Assembly (NCBI RefSeq): GCF_003605405.2
Contig: NZ_QYTW02000012.1
Coordinates: forward strand, 54,489 to 118,488
Direction of reading: 5' to 3'
Length of the DNA: 64,000 nucleotides
From: Siminovitchia terrae
GTDB lineage: Bacteria; Bacillota; Bacilli; Bacillales; Bacillaceae_C
The notes below the pieces were generated by a model that saw only the letters and a program-made list of their open reading frames with translations, did no database searches and was not told the origin of the DNA. The translations under genes and the position numbers were made by a program. This document shows positions 1-9,954 of the stretch, one piece after another. Positions within the stretch are counted from its first letter, which is position 1. Each line of letters opens with the position of its first letter.

Positions 1-272
1 CATTCAGGAAGAATGTGCTCCTGCGGCACAGCTTATTCAAGGAGGCATATGTTTCTCTCGTCGCAAAGCTGCGTGAAGCGTACTCAAGGAAGCTTTTCAC
101 GATGTAATTGAAATGAGCAGCTTTGCTCTGGTGGCTGAGGAGCTGCCTCATCAAAATTCGCCTTGTGCTTGTCGCCTAATGCTGTGCGTCGCTTTTCTTA
201 TTCATGGATGTATGAAAAATGGATGAAAGCCATATTCAGATCTGCAGAAATAAGTGCTAAGCGGGTGATCAA
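1..272. other. Upstream stretch without a supported gene
   Basis: No reading frame here can be supported as a gene. In B. subtilis spoVID precedes ysxE, but I see no LysM-like spoVID end here. Bases 131-170 nearly match 56123-56162, so part of this stretch is repetitive DNA (listed separately). Confidence 0.4.
131..170 (+). repeat. Dispersed short repeat, copy 1 of 2
   Basis: About 40 bases starting gtggctgaggagctgcctca closely match 56123-56162, differing at a few positions. One copy lies upstream of ysxE and the other in the accessory region upstream of cwlJ. Neither lies in a recognisable gene. Confidence 0.55.
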
Positions 273-1304
273 ATGACCAATTATCGTGAAACGGATATTC
301 CTTTCATTGCTGAACTTTATGGCTTACATTTAAAATATGCAGAAAAATATGGGCGTGTCCACAAGCTTTACACTGATAAGGGGACGTTTGCTTTAAAGAG
401 AATTAATGCAAAGCATGGAGTCGATTTTTTACAGTATATCCAACTTCTATATCAGCGGGGATATCACCGGATTGTACCGATCTATCCGACGCTGGATGGA
501 CGGTACGGGGTGTTGGAAACACCGTGGCTTTATTATTTAATGCCTTGGCTTGATAATAGGGAGAGGGAAGGGCAGATGAAGAAAAACCAGGAGCTTTTTC
601 GTGAACTGGCCCGCCTTCATACCATTTCTGCCAGGGAGGTAGACGTGGCTGAAAACGACCGGACAGAGCATTATGAACTAACAGTCACACGCTGGGAAAA
701 GGAAAAGGAAGCTTTGGAGCAGTATGTCGAACGGGCAGAGAAAGATTGGTATATGTCGCCTTTTCAACTGCTTTTTTGCACATTTTATCATGAAATCACG
801 CTAGCCCAGAATTATGCAATCCGCAAGCTGAATGAGTGGTACGACGTATCAAAAGATCAGACGAAAGCCAGAAGCGTGATTGTTCATGGGAAAATTTCAC
901 CTGAGCATTTTTTATATAATGAAAACGGAACTGGTTATTTTGCCAACTTTGAATTAGCAAGGACAGCTTCACCGATCCATGATCTTCTTCCATTTTTGTC
1001 CAGGTCATTAAAAACATACCCAAACCGATTTGATGAAGGACTTGAGTGGCTTTCCGTTTATTTTAGGCATTTTCCGTTTAGAAATGAGGAGATGCTCCTT
1101 TTCTTGAGTTACCTTTCGCATCCCGAGCGGATTTTCCAAGCAGTAGAAAAATATTTTTTGGCCGGGAGGGACAAGAACGAATATAAGTTTGTCCGCCAAT
1201 TGCAAAAGCAGTATTGGTATATGAAAAATACAGAATATATTGTGATGAGTTTCGAAGAAATGGAACAGCGAAAAAGTGAAGCAGACAATCCCCCTCCCAG
1301 TTAA
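273..1304 (+). CDS. ysxE: Spore coat-associated protein YsxE (CotS/APH-like fold)
   Basis: The 343-residue product matches YsxE in length and in its position ahead of valS. The family has an aminoglycoside-phosphotransferase/CotS-type kinase fold and acts in the spore coat. The catalytic loop usually written HGDxxxxN is here HGKISPEHF (about residue 204), and the metal-binding DFD-type motif is NFE. Asp is therefore replaced in both motifs, and I infer a pseudokinase with a structural role. The start is the ATG after aagcgggtgatcaa; the ribosome-binding site is weak. Identity is from family resemblance plus synteny. Confidence 0.85.
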   Translation: MTNYRETDIPFIAELYGLHLKYAEKYGRVHKLYTDKGTFALKRINAKHGVDFLQYIQLLYQRGYHRIVPIYPTLDGRYGVLETPWLYYLMPWLDNREREGQMKKNQELFRELARLHTISAREVDVAENDRTEHYELTVTRWEKEKEALEQYVERAEKDWYMSPFQLLFCTFYHEITLAQNYAIRKLNEWYDVSKDQTKARSVIVHGKISPEHFLYNENGTGYFANFELARTASPIHDLLPFLSRSLKTYPNRFDEGLEWLSVYFRHFPFRNEEMLLFLSYLSHPERIFQAVEKYFLAGRDKNEYKFVRQLQKQYWYMKNTEYIVMSFEEMEQRKSEADNPPPS

Positions 1305-1319
1305 CAATGGCAGGGGTAT

Positions 1320-1511
1320 TTAAATTAATTCATAATGGTAAGAAAGGGCTACTACAATAAAAATGGTTAACAGCAATATATCGAATGTGGAAGGAAATAG
1401 GATGGTGCGAATAGCCTGAAAAATGGTGAATGGAATGATGAGCTGCTTACATACATCTTTAAAAGTCCTGATCCATGACCGAAATGTGTGCTGGTTCAGT
1501 TTTCTTTTCAC
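1320..1511 (-). CDS. Small hypothetical membrane protein
   Basis: This 63-residue reading frame lies antisense between ysxE and valS. A good ribosome-binding site (AGGGAGGT, 7 bases upstream) favours the GTG start at 1511. The N-terminal half is basic and the C-terminal half is one hydrophobic segment (about residues 35-58) ending in HYELI, so a single-span membrane protein is likely. I do not recognise a family with confidence. The ribosome-binding site and membrane segment support it being real. Confidence 0.55.
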   Translation of the reverse strand: MKRKLNQHTFRSWIRTFKDVCKQLIIPFTIFQAIRTILFPSTFDILLLTIFIVVALSYHYELI

Positions 1512-1655
1512 TCTCCGTACCTCCCTGAAAATTCTTCTTTGATAAAATATGTGACAAAGGCCGGTTTCGTGCCTGCACTCATTTTTGTACTGTACGTGTA
1601 AAAACAAAAGGAATCATAAGGTCTCGGTAAAACGTAGATATTTATGCTGTCATAT

Positions 1656-1684
1656 TTGACTTCAAGCGAATATTTTCATACTAT
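1656..1684 (+). promoter_or_regulatory. Sigma-A-type promoter of the valS leader
   Basis: A -35 box TTGACT (1656-1661) and a -10 box TACTAT (1679-1684) are separated by 17 bases and sit directly upstream of the T-box leader. Confidence 0.65.
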
Positions 1685-1704
1685 ATTAAGTATATGAATG
1701 ATGA

Positions 1705-1958
1705 ATACATGCGTTGAGAGGGAAAAGTACATTGCCATCCGCTTTCAGAGAGGAAAATCGTTGCTGCGAGATTTTCTAAGCAAGGAACAATGGAAAGGTC
1801 ACCCTGGAGCAGCATTCGTGAACGATCAGTAGCGAATGCCGGAGAAAATCCGTTATACTTATGAGTGCCGGGCTTATGATTAATTGAAGTCTGTGAAAAA
1901 AGGTGGTACCGCGAATATGCTCCCTTCGTCCTTTTAACGAAGGGGGCTTTTTATTTTG
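1705..1958 (+). promoter_or_regulatory. T-box riboswitch upstream of valS
   Basis: The leader has the T-box signature aaggtggtaccgcga at 1904-1918, followed at once by a terminator hairpin (CCCTTCGT...ACGAAGGG, then TTTTTATTTT; 1921-1958). T-box leaders bind uncharged tRNA and allow read-through when the cognate aminoacyl-tRNA is scarce; here that should be tRNA-Val. A GTC triplet near 1797, on the 3' side of stem I, is a possible valine specifier, but I did not fold the leader. Confidence 0.9.
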
Positions 1959-1990
1959 ATTTAACTGGCGGATGCCAAAGGAGGATAACC

Positions 1991-4639
1991 ATGGAAAACA
2001 ATCATATTGATATGCCAACGAAATATGATCCGTTGACTATTGAAAAAAACAGATACGAATGGTGGCTGAAAGGGAAGTTTTTCGAAGCGGAAAATAATTC
2101 AGAAAAAGAGCCATATACAATTGTCATCCCGCCTCCGAATGTTACAGGGCGACTGCATTTAGGCCATGCATGGGATACCACGCTTCAAGACATTTTAACG
2201 CGCATGAAAAGAATGCAGGGCTATGATGTACTATGGCTGCCTGGTATGGACCATGCAGGGATTGCTACGCAGGCGAAGGTCGAAGAGCATCTTCGAAAGG
2301 AAGGAAAAAGTCGTTATGACTTAGGCCGAGATAAGTTTTTGGAAGAGACATGGAAATGGAAAGAAGAATATGCGGGTTTTATTCGTCAGCAGTGGGCGAA
2401 GCTAGGATTGGGACTGGATTATACACGCGAACGTTTTACACTTGATGACGGACTGTCAAAAGCCGTCCGTGAAGTGTTTGTCCGTTTATATAATGAGGGT
2501 CTCATTTACCGTGGGAAATATATCATTAACTGGGATCCAGCAACGAAAACAGCCCTTTCCGATATAGAGGTCATTTATAAGGATGTACAGGGTGCCTTTT
2601 ACCACATGCGCTATCCATTAGCGGACGGAAGCGGATCAATTGAAATTGCCACAACGCGTCCTGAGACCATGCTGGGAGATACAGCTGTTGCGGTACACCC
2701 CGAAGATGAGCGGTATAAGCATTTAATTGGAAAAGCGGTTATTTTGCCGATTGTGGGCAGGGAAATTCCTATTGTAGCGGATGATTATGTTGATATGGAG
2801 TTCGGTTCAGGCGCTGTAAAAATTACGCCGGCCCACGACCCGAACGATTTCGAAATTGGAAACAGGCATAATCTTGAGCGAGTACTCGTCATGAATGAAG
2901 ATGGCACGATGAATGAAGAAGCAGGCAAGTATAAAGGTATGGATCGCTTTGACTGTAGAAAGCAAATTGTAAAAGACTTGCAGGAAGAGGGTATCCTGTT
3001 CAAGATTGAAGAGCATATACACTCTGTTGGACATTCTGAGCGGAGCGGTGCAGTTGTTGAACCATACTTGTCCACACAATGGTTTGTAAATATGCAGCCT
3101 CTAGCTGATGAAGCGATCAAGCTCCAGCAAACGGAAGAGAAAGTTCAATTTGTTCCGGACCGGTTTGAAAAGACATACTTGCACTGGATGGAGAATATCC
3201 GCGATTGGTGTATTTCACGGCAGCTTTGGTGGGGGCATCGGATCCCAGCCTGGTATCATAAAGAAACCGGTGAATTATATGTGGGGCTTGAAGCGCCTGA
3301 AGATGAAGAAAACTGGGAGCAGGATCAAGATGTCCTTGACACTTGGTTCAGCTCGGCGCTATGGCCTTTTTCAACAATGGGCTGGCCTGATGCAGAATCA
3401 GAAGATTTTAAACGTTATTACCCGACAGATTGCTTAGTAACAGGCTATGACATCATTTTCTTCTGGATATCCAGAATGATTTTCCAAGGTTTAAAATTTA
3501 CAGGGAAGCGCCCGTTTGATGATGTATTGATTCACGGTCTCGTCCGGGATGCAGAAGGCCGCAAAATGAGCAAGTCTCTAGGAAACGGAGTCGATCCGAT
3601 GGATGTGATCGACAAGTATGGGGCTGACTCATTGAGATATTTCCTTGCTACAGGAAGTTCACCGGGAAATGATCTAAAATTTAGCATTGAAAAAGTCGAA
3701 TCAGTTTGGAACTTCGCCAATAAAATCTGGAATGCATCCCGTTTTGCATTAATGAACATGGATGGCTTCAAATTCAATGAGATTGATTTATCTGCTGAAA
3801 AATCGGTTGCGGATAAATGGATTTTGACAAGGTTGAACGATACGATTGAAACAGTGACCAACCTTTCAAACAAATACGAGTTCGGTGAAGTGGGAAGAGT
3901 GCTGTATCATTTTATTTGGGACGATCTTTGTGATTGGTATATTGAAATGGCCAAACTCCCACTTTATGGCGAGGATGAGGCTGCAAAGAAAATGACTCGT
4001 TCCGTTTTAGCTTATGTGCTTGACCAGACTATGAGACTCTTGCATCCGTTCATGCCGTTCATTACTGAAGAAATTTGGCAGAACCTGCCTCATGAAGGTG
4101 AGTCCATTACGGTTGCTTCCTGGCCAAAGGTCAAAGAGGAGCTGACTGACCGGGATACGGCTAATGAAATGAAAATATTGATGGATATCATTCGCTCGGT
4201 CCGCAACATCCGTGCTGAAGTGAACACACCGATGAGCAAAAAAATCACGCTTATGTTGAAAGCTCAGGATAAAGCAGTCCTTGATATTTTACAGAAGAAC
4301 AAAAGCTATCTGGAAAAGTTCTGCAACCCTGAGAAGCTTGTCATGGAAGTCGAAATGAAGGCACCGGAAAAAGCGATGACTGCAGTAGTCACAGGTGTTG
4401 AGTTGTTCCTTCCATTAGCTGGTCTTTTGAATATTGAAGAAGAGATTGCAAGGCTCGAAAAAGAATGGGCGAAGTGGAATAATGAAGTGGAAAGAGTTCA
4501 GAAGAAGTTAAGCAATGAAAGATTTGTCAATAAAGCACCGCAGGCGGTAGTTGACGAAGAGCGTACGAAAGAAAAAGATTATTTATCCAAGCGCGCAACA
4601 GTAGAAGAACGCATTAAAGAACTGAAGTCTTCTAACTAA
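1991..4639 (+). CDS. valS: Valyl-tRNA synthetase
   Basis: The 882-residue class Ia aminoacyl-tRNA synthetase charges tRNA-Val in the cytoplasm. The HIGH motif is HLGH at residues 56-59 within [12 protein letters not shown]. The KMSKS motif is intact near residue 525 ([11 protein letters not shown]). An editing domain lies between them ([17 protein letters not shown]), and the C-terminus is the expected coiled-coil tRNA-binding arm (about residues 815-880). Length is typical. The start has a strong AGGAGG site 6 bases upstream. The T-box leader controls it. folC follows after about 90 bases, as in B. subtilis. Confidence 0.98.
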   Translation: MENNHIDMPTKYDPLTIEKNRYEWWLKGKFFEAENNSEKEPYTIVIPPPNVTGRLHLGHAWDTTLQDILTRMKRMQGYDVLWLPGMDHAGIATQAKVEEHLRKEGKSRYDLGRDKFLEETWKWKEEYAGFIRQQWAKLGLGLDYTRERFTLDDGLSKAVREVFVRLYNEGLIYRGKYIINWDPATKTALSDIEVIYKDVQGAFYHMRYPLADGSGSIEIATTRPETMLGDTAVAVHPEDERYKHLIGKAVILPIVGREIPIVADDYVDMEFGSGAVKITPAHDPNDFEIGNRHNLERVLVMNEDGTMNEEAGKYKGMDRFDCRKQIVKDLQEEGILFKIEEHIHSVGHSERSGAVVEPYLSTQWFVNMQPLADEAIKLQQTEEKVQFVPDRFEKTYLHWMENIRDWCISRQLWWGHRIPAWYHKETGELYVGLEAPEDEENWEQDQDVLDTWFSSALWPFSTMGWPDAESEDFKRYYPTDCLVTGYDIIFFWISRMIFQGLKFTGKRPFDDVLIHGLVRDAEGRKMSKSLGNGVDPMDVIDKYGADSLRYFLATGSSPGNDLKFSIEKVESVWNFANKIWNASRFALMNMDGFKFNEIDLSAEKSVADKWILTRLNDTIETVTNLSNKYEFGEVGRVLYHFIWDDLCDWYIEMAKLPLYGEDEAAKKMTRSVLAYVLDQTMRLLHPFMPFITEEIWQNLPHEGESITVASWPKVKEELTDRDTANEMKILMDIIRSVRNIRAEVNTPMSKKITLMLKAQDKAVLDILQKNKSYLEKFCNPEKLVMEVEMKAPEKAMTAVVTGVELFLPLAGLLNIEEEIARLEKEWAKWNNEVERVQKKLSNERFVNKAPQAVVDEERTKEKDYLSKRATVEERIKELKSSN

Positions 4640-4675
4640 GAGGCCAGGCGCAGCAATATACCGTAATTCAAAAGG

Positions 4676-4706
4676 GGGAAGTGAGTCCGCGACGGATTTG
4701 CTTCCC
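4676..4706 (+). terminator. Hairpin between valS and folC
   Basis: GGGAAG...CTTCCC with an inner paired segment (agTCCG/CGGAtt) is followed by TTGTTT. It is a strong hairpin with a poor T-tract, so it may only partly attenuate transcription from valS into folC. Confidence 0.45.
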
Positions 4707-4732
4707 TTGTTTAACGAAAAGAGGGGTTTACA

Positions 4733-6043
4733 GTGAATACATATTCTGAGGCAATTTCCTGGATTCATTCGCAGTTAAAGCATGGGATCAACTTGGGATT
4801 GGCAAGGATGGAATGGCTTCTAAAGGAGATGGGGAATCCGGAAAAGAAGTTGAAGGTCATTCATGTGGCTGGAACTAACGGTAAGGGTTCAACTGTTACC
4901 TTTCTTCGCTCTATTTTAAATGAATCCGGCTATGATGTCGGAACATTTACATCTCCATACATAGAAACGTTCAACGAGCGGATCAGTATCAATGGCTACC
5001 CCATTTCAGATGATGATTTGATCGAATTGACACGCATTATCAAACCTTTGGCAGAGGAACTGGAAAAAGGAGAATGGGGACCGCCAACAGAATTTGAAAT
5101 CATTACAGCCATGGCTTTGTATTACTTTGGAAACATTCGCCAGGTCGATTTTACAATATTGGAAGTGGGACTTGGGGGACGATACGATTCAACGAATATC
5201 ATCCGGCCGCTCGCAGGCATCATTACGAACATAGGAAAGGACCATATCAACATTCTCGGTGATACGATTGGTAAAATTGCGTACGAAAAAGCTGGCATTA
5301 TCAAGGAAGGAATTCCGTTGTTTACCGGAGCCAAGCAGGAAGAAGCACTGTCTGTCATTCGGGAGGAAACGGAAAAAAAACAGGCGGACCTTTTTCAACT
5401 GGGAAGTGATTTTTCTATTGAAAATAATGAATCCGTTCCTGGTGGCGAAAAGTTTACATTTCTATCAAAGGAACTGACATATGAAAATTTGAAGGTCTCT
5501 CTTTTGGGGCGCCACCAGACGGAAAATGCCGCTTTAGCAGTTGTGAGTCTTTTGTACATGAAAGAAAAAAATCTACTTCAATTGCATGAAAAAGACATCA
5601 GAGCGGGACTGAAGAAAGCGTATTGGCCGGGGAGAATGGAGGTTTTGCAAGACCATCCTACAGTGATTTTGGACGGTGCCCATAATACAGAAGGGCTGGA
5701 AGCCTTCCTATCTACGATGAAAGAAAGATATAGAGAGAAAAAAATCAAAGTGATCTTTGCGGCATTGGAGGATAAGGATTTGTCCTATATGCTCCCGCTG
5801 TTTAAAAAGATCAACGCACAAGTAACCTTTACAGAGTTTGAGTTTCCAAGGGCAGCTTCCGCCACGAAACTCAAGGAGATTGCCCAAATAGAGGATGCTG
5901 CCATTGAAAATGACTGGCGTTCGCTTACGAAAAGAATGGTTAACGAACTAAATCCTGAAGATGTACTGGCAGTCACGGGGTCTCTCTACTTTATATCTGA
6001 AGTCAAACCGTTCATTGTGGGGTTATTAAGGGGCCGATACTAA
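4733..6043 (+). CDS. folC: Folylpolyglutamate synthase / dihydrofolate synthase
   Basis: The 436-residue Mur-ligase-family enzyme adds glutamate to dihydropteroate or tetrahydrofolate. The ATP-binding loop is GTNGKGS near residue 46. The central FEIITAMALYYF segment, the EVGLGGRYDSTN motif and the LDGAHN motif are present in family order. The start is GTG at 4733 behind gaggggttt. Length is normal and the valS-folC pairing is conserved in Bacillus. A copy of the dispersed 195-bp element begins 13 bases after the stop, where comC would normally follow. Confidence 0.96.
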   Translation: MNTYSEAISWIHSQLKHGINLGLARMEWLLKEMGNPEKKLKVIHVAGTNGKGSTVTFLRSILNESGYDVGTFTSPYIETFNERISINGYPISDDDLIELTRIIKPLAEELEKGEWGPPTEFEIITAMALYYFGNIRQVDFTILEVGLGGRYDSTNIIRPLAGIITNIGKDHINILGDTIGKIAYEKAGIIKEGIPLFTGAKQEEALSVIREETEKKQADLFQLGSDFSIENNESVPGGEKFTFLSKELTYENLKVSLLGRHQTENAALAVVSLLYMKEKNLLQLHEKDIRAGLKKAYWPGRMEVLQDHPTVILDGAHNTEGLEAFLSTMKERYREKKIKVIFAALEDKDLSYMLPLFKKINAQVTFTEFEFPRAASATKLKEIAQIEDAAIENDWRSLTKRMVNELNPEDVLAVTGSLYFISEVKPFIVGLLRGRY

Positions 6044-6056
6044 TGAAAAATGTGAT

Positions 6057-6250
6057 TTTAACTTCATTCAGCAGAAGTCTCCCACTTCTGTAAGTGGTGA
6101 GATGAATGCCTATTGGTATTCCATTCAGTGGGGGTTCAAACCTCGGCTGAATAAAGTCAAAGCCTCCGGCGGATGCCACAGATTTTCAGAGGAAATTTAT
6201 CGAACGGAGCTCAATAAAATCTGGGCGCAAATACGCCAAGGGCATTTGAT
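6057..6250 (+). repeat. Palindromic 195-bp repeat, copy 1
   Basis: The element starts TTTAACTTCATTCAGCAGAAG and ends GCATTTGAT. The 5' arm TTTAACTTCATTCAGC is nearly complementary to the internal GCTGAATAAAGTTAAA, closing a long stem. The later hairpin arms here are TTATCGAAC and GCTCAATAA, slightly decayed compared with other copies. It lacks the last few bases of the ggcgc box. It begins 13 bases after folC. Confidence 0.85.
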
Positions 6251-6307
6251 TATTCGAGAGAAATAAACTGTATGATTGTTTGAGGATTATCCATATGAGG
6301 CACATAG

Positions 6308-6341
6308 CATGCCGCCTAAGCTATTTATAATAGGCGGCATG
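6308..6341. repeat. Perfect inverted repeat downstream of folC
   Basis: CATGCCGCCTA and TAGGCGGCATG are perfectly complementary 11-base arms around a 12-base loop. No T-tract follows on either strand, so it is a strong structured site rather than a clear terminator. Confidence 0.6.
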
Positions 6342-6382
6342 ATGGCAGAAAGGGTGTCCGGAAAAGACCAGATCTAAGTAAG

Positions 6383-6592
6383 CGGGATTAGTGCCCATTT
6401 CTTGGCTGTTTCCAGTAAAATCGATCACGATTAGTGAAGAAAAATGCCCATCTTAAGTGGCTTTCGGTCGAACCTTTCACGATTAGTGGGTAAAGAAGCC
6501 CGTCTTACGCGTTTTCCACTAAAAGCAGTCACCAATAATGGAGCAAGAAGTTCATTTTACACGCTCCCCATTAAAACCTGTCACTATAGTCT
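6383..6592. repeat. Imperfect tandem array of about 52-bp hairpin-forming units
   Basis: Four diverged units share a pattern: gATTAGTG or AATAATGG at the start, a purine-rich middle, then CCACTAAAA or CCCATTAAAA and tcac. Paired ends (TAGTGG/CCACTA; AATGG/CCATT) suggest each unit can form a hairpin. The array runs into the 3' end of the histidine kinase gene, which stops at 6571. Confidence 0.5.
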
Positions 6593-9500
6593 TTTTTAGT
6601 TGCAGCTTTACTAGTGATTGTGTCAGGTATAGTGAAATGGACCGTAGTCCCAATACCTGGCTGACTTTCGATGGTGAGTCCTTTCCCATAGATCTTCTTT
6701 AAGCGCTTATTCGTATTGATAATGCCAATTCCCTGAAAAGCAGTTAAAGTGTTATTTAAAATTTTATTTATCTTTTGCTGGTCCATACCCACCCCATTAT
6801 CAGTAATAATTACATCAACACCATTGCTGGCCTTCTTGATCCGAATCACGACTGTGCCACCTTCTATTTGCTTTAATACGCCGTGCTGCACAGCATTTTC
6901 CACCAATGGCTGGATGGACAAAGGCGGAATATTGATGTTTATTATATCTAGATCCCATTCAATGGTTAATCGTTCTCCAAATCGTTCTTTTTCAATATAT
7001 AAATAAGAACGGACCAAATCCAACTCATTATTTAACGGAATTACGGTCTCTGAATTTGTTACGTGAAAGCTTCTTTGTAAATAGTTTCCGAATTTTTCCA
7101 ATAAGCCAATCATTCTTTCCGAGTCCAAATCACTTAAAGAGACAATCGTATTTAGCGTATTAAATAAAAAATGCGGCCTAATCTGTGCCTGCAGCCACGC
7201 CGCTTCCATTCGAAGCTGTTCATGAATGGACAATTTTAAGTTAATCAGCGACCGTACTCTGAATTTCAACTCTAATGAATCGACCGGTTTTACCACATAA
7301 TCATTAGCACCTGAACGGAATCCATTATAAATATCTTCCAACTGATATCTCGCAGTTAATAGTAAGACTGGAAGCTCAGAGAGGGAATATTGTTCACGGA
7401 TGATTTGGGTTAATTCATATCCTGACATATTGGGCATCATCACATCAGAAATAATCAAATCCCACTGGCTATTTTTGATCAAATTTAATGCTTCTTCTCC
7501 ACTCAAAGCCACCGAGATGTGATAAGTCTTGTCGAGTACACCTTGAATGATTTGCAGATTGACAGGGTCATCATCGACAAGCAGGATTCGCGGTTTATGG
7601 TTGTAAGCCTCAGGCTGACTTATTGCTGGTAAAAGATTCTCTGCTTCCTGATTTATTTTTATAGAAGAATCAAGGTGTTCTGGCTCCTTCTTTTCATCTA
7701 CATTGTTCACCGTCTTGTCGAGTAATGGGAGCGTAAAATAAAAGGTAGATCCTTTTCCAAGGGTAGATTGAACTTGAATTTCGCCGCCATGCAACTCTAC
7801 CAATTTTCTAGTGATATGCAGTCCCAACCCGATTCCTCCCAGAGCTGTCATGCCTGCATTTTTTTGCTCATATGGTTCAAAAATGCTCCTCTTAGTTTTC
7901 TCATCCATCCCGATTCCAGTATCTTCAATTGAGATTGTCACTGTTTTCCGATTATGTTCAGCTTTAATGGTTATATCTCCAGATTCAGTATACTTAATGG
8001 CATTATGGATGAGATTGAACAAAATTTGAATCAGTCGATTTTCATCCGCTGGTACAAGTGGAAAATCCTCCTCAATTTGAAGATCAAACTTAATATCTTT
8101 CCCTTCTGTCATGAAGCGGAGCATATCAAGGACACCTGATGTGATGGCAGAAAGGTGAATATTTTTCTTGTTTAAAATGAATTTATCTTCTCTTAATTGC
8201 GCAACATCTAGTAAATCGTTTAAGGTAAAGGACATTCGCCGTGCCACGTCTACCAACAGCTTCAAATTACTTTTATGTTTGGGTGATAATTTCTCTTCTT
8301 CGTCATCCAAAATGGATTGAGTTATGTTAATAATGCCGTGAAGCGGGTTTCGTAATTCATGTGAAGTATTGGCAAGAAACTCATTTCTAGTCACATCCAT
8401 CTGTTCTAATTTACGAGCCTGTTGAGTGTTTTCTTTCTTTAATTGCAAGGCATTATTGATTAAAAGAAGGATAAACAGAATAATGGCTATTAAAAAATCA
8501 AAAGGGTAATAAGGTATATCCACTATGTTTAAATTAATTGCAATTCCCCAAGCAAGGTTGGAGAAATTACTGATTAAAGCTAAGAAAATGAATAGTGCGC
8601 CCGCAAGCCCTTTTCGGATCATTCTATAGGTATGTATGACCATAACGACGTAAGATCCTATATTTATAAATATTTGGAATAAAAAGACATATGGAAAATA
8701 CTTCAGTGGTGCAAAAATACATGTAATCAGCAGAATTCCATACAATATATACAAGATATGATATATTCGATGTTTGGAAGAGAAATAATACTGATTGAAG
8801 CGAAGCATGAAAAATATGAGAAAAATAAAGCTTATGGATGCTAATTTTACAGACCATTCTACGTTGACAGAAAATAGGTTGAACAAGATTTTATCATCGT
8901 CCACGAGAATAGAAAGAGCTGCAAAAAATAATAAACATGCAAAGTAAATGACCTCTTTTTGCTTAAATCTATTAATGAATAGCAGAAAAAGGGCATAGAC
9001 AACGTGAAGCAATAGAATACTGGCCACAATTGTCTGAAGTATCATGGTGGACATTACTTCTTTATGGATAGCAGATTCAGTTCCAAATCTGATAGATTTT
9101 GTAATGCCGCCAGCATGTGAGAGGTCGAAGTTGGCCGCATGAATTAAAATAGTAAGCTCTTGGTTGTCAGATTGGAACGTAGTAATAAAAGGCTGTAAAT
9201 AACCCGTATAACTCTGTTTAGACTCTCCAGGTTGACCAGCCTTATGAATGAGCTCCCCATTCACGTAGACTTCCGAAGAGGTGGCAACTTCTTTAAAGTA
9301 GAAACTGTACAACTCCTTTTCCTTTTTAGGAAGAAGGATGCGTAATTGATACGTTCCAAAGCCAAAAGCTGTTCTTTCCGGCAGTAAATTTTCCCAGCTC
9401 TCTGGCACAGTGATGGATTGGTGGTTGACGCTAGAGGTACCATGGCTTAAGAAAGTATTAGGGTAAAACAACCAGTCCCCGTCAAGTGAGAAGGTGTCAT

Positions 9501-9669
9501 TTTCTTCAAACTGCCAGTTCCTCAGGTCTAAGACACCGTTTTTTACAGTTGGCTGTCCGGGGGTTTGATAATAAAACATCCATAGTAAACGAAAAATGGT
9601 CAGTAACAGTAAAAAAATACAAACAACTGATACGATTTTTTTATTTGTAATCTTGTTATTGTTCAGCAT
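6571..9669 (-). CDS. Hybrid sensor histidine kinase with two kinase modules
   Basis: This 1032-residue membrane protein has an N-terminal signal-anchor, an extracellular beta-rich domain (about residues 50-200) and a multi-span membrane region (about 205-410), as in 7TMR-DISM sensors. A HisKA segment follows (SHELRNPLHG, phospho-acceptor His near 436), then HATPase_c (GIGLGLHITRKLV). Next is a receiver domain (VDDDPVNLQ; Asp near 741 in ISDVMMPNMSG) and a second, LytS-like kinase module (QIRPHFLFNTLN near 835, then NAVQHG and GIGIINTNKRL). No response regulator lies beside it. The signal is unknown. The gene splits folC from comC, so it is an insertion relative to B. subtilis. Confidence 0.88.
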   Translation of the reverse strand: MLNNNKITNKKIVSVVCIFLLLLTIFRLLWMFYYQTPGQPTVKNGVLDLRNWQFEENDTFSLDGDWLFYPNTFLSHGTSSVNHQSITVPESWENLLPERTAFGFGTYQLRILLPKKEKELYSFYFKEVATSSEVYVNGELIHKAGQPGESKQSYTGYLQPFITTFQSDNQELTILIHAANFDLSHAGGITKSIRFGTESAIHKEVMSTMILQTIVASILLLHVVYALFLLFINRFKQKEVIYFACLLFFAALSILVDDDKILFNLFSVNVEWSVKLASISFIFLIFFMLRFNQYYFSSKHRIYHILYILYGILLITCIFAPLKYFPYVFLFQIFINIGSYVVMVIHTYRMIRKGLAGALFIFLALISNFSNLAWGIAINLNIVDIPYYPFDFLIAIILFILLLINNALQLKKENTQQARKLEQMDVTRNEFLANTSHELRNPLHGIINITQSILDDEEEKLSPKHKSNLKLLVDVARRMSFTLNDLLDVAQLREDKFILNKKNIHLSAITSGVLDMLRFMTEGKDIKFDLQIEEDFPLVPADENRLIQILFNLIHNAIKYTESGDITIKAEHNRKTVTISIEDTGIGMDEKTKRSIFEPYEQKNAGMTALGGIGLGLHITRKLVELHGGEIQVQSTLGKGSTFYFTLPLLDKTVNNVDEKKEPEHLDSSIKINQEAENLLPAISQPEAYNHKPRILLVDDDPVNLQIIQGVLDKTYHISVALSGEEALNLIKNSQWDLIISDVMMPNMSGYELTQIIREQYSLSELPVLLLTARYQLEDIYNGFRSGANDYVVKPVDSLELKFRVRSLINLKLSIHEQLRMEAAWLQAQIRPHFLFNTLNTIVSLSDLDSERMIGLLEKFGNYLQRSFHVTNSETVIPLNNELDLVRSYLYIEKERFGERLTIEWDLDIININIPPLSIQPLVENAVQHGVLKQIEGGTVVIRIKKASNGVDVIITDNGVGMDQQKINKILNNTLTAFQGIGIINTNKRLKKIYGKGLTIESQPGIGTTVHFTIPDTITSKAATKKDYSDRF

Positions 9670-9759
9670 ATGTTACCCTTTCATTCAAAAAGATCGTACT
9701 AAATATTAAATCAAACTATATGGGAATTGAAAACAAAAAGATGATGATCAGATTGATTA

Positions 9760-9954
9760 ATCAAATGCGCCTTGGCGTATTTGCGTCCAGATTTTATCGA
9801 GCTCCGCTCGATAAATTTCCTCTGAAAATCTGTGGCATCCGCCGGAGGCTTTGACTTTATTCAGTCGGGGTTTGAACCCCCACTGAATGGAATACCGATA
9901 GGCATTCATCTCACCACTTACAGAAGTGGGAGACTTCTCCTGAATGAAGTTAAA
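9760..9954 (-). repeat. Palindromic 195-bp repeat, copy 2 (inverted)
   Basis: This is the only copy on the minus strand. Read on the minus strand it runs TTTAACTTCATTCAGGAGAAG to ATTTGATT, with the TTATCGAG/CTCGATAA hairpin intact. It lies upstream of the histidine kinase gene and shares its orientation, so all copies point along neighbouring transcription. Confidence 0.85.
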
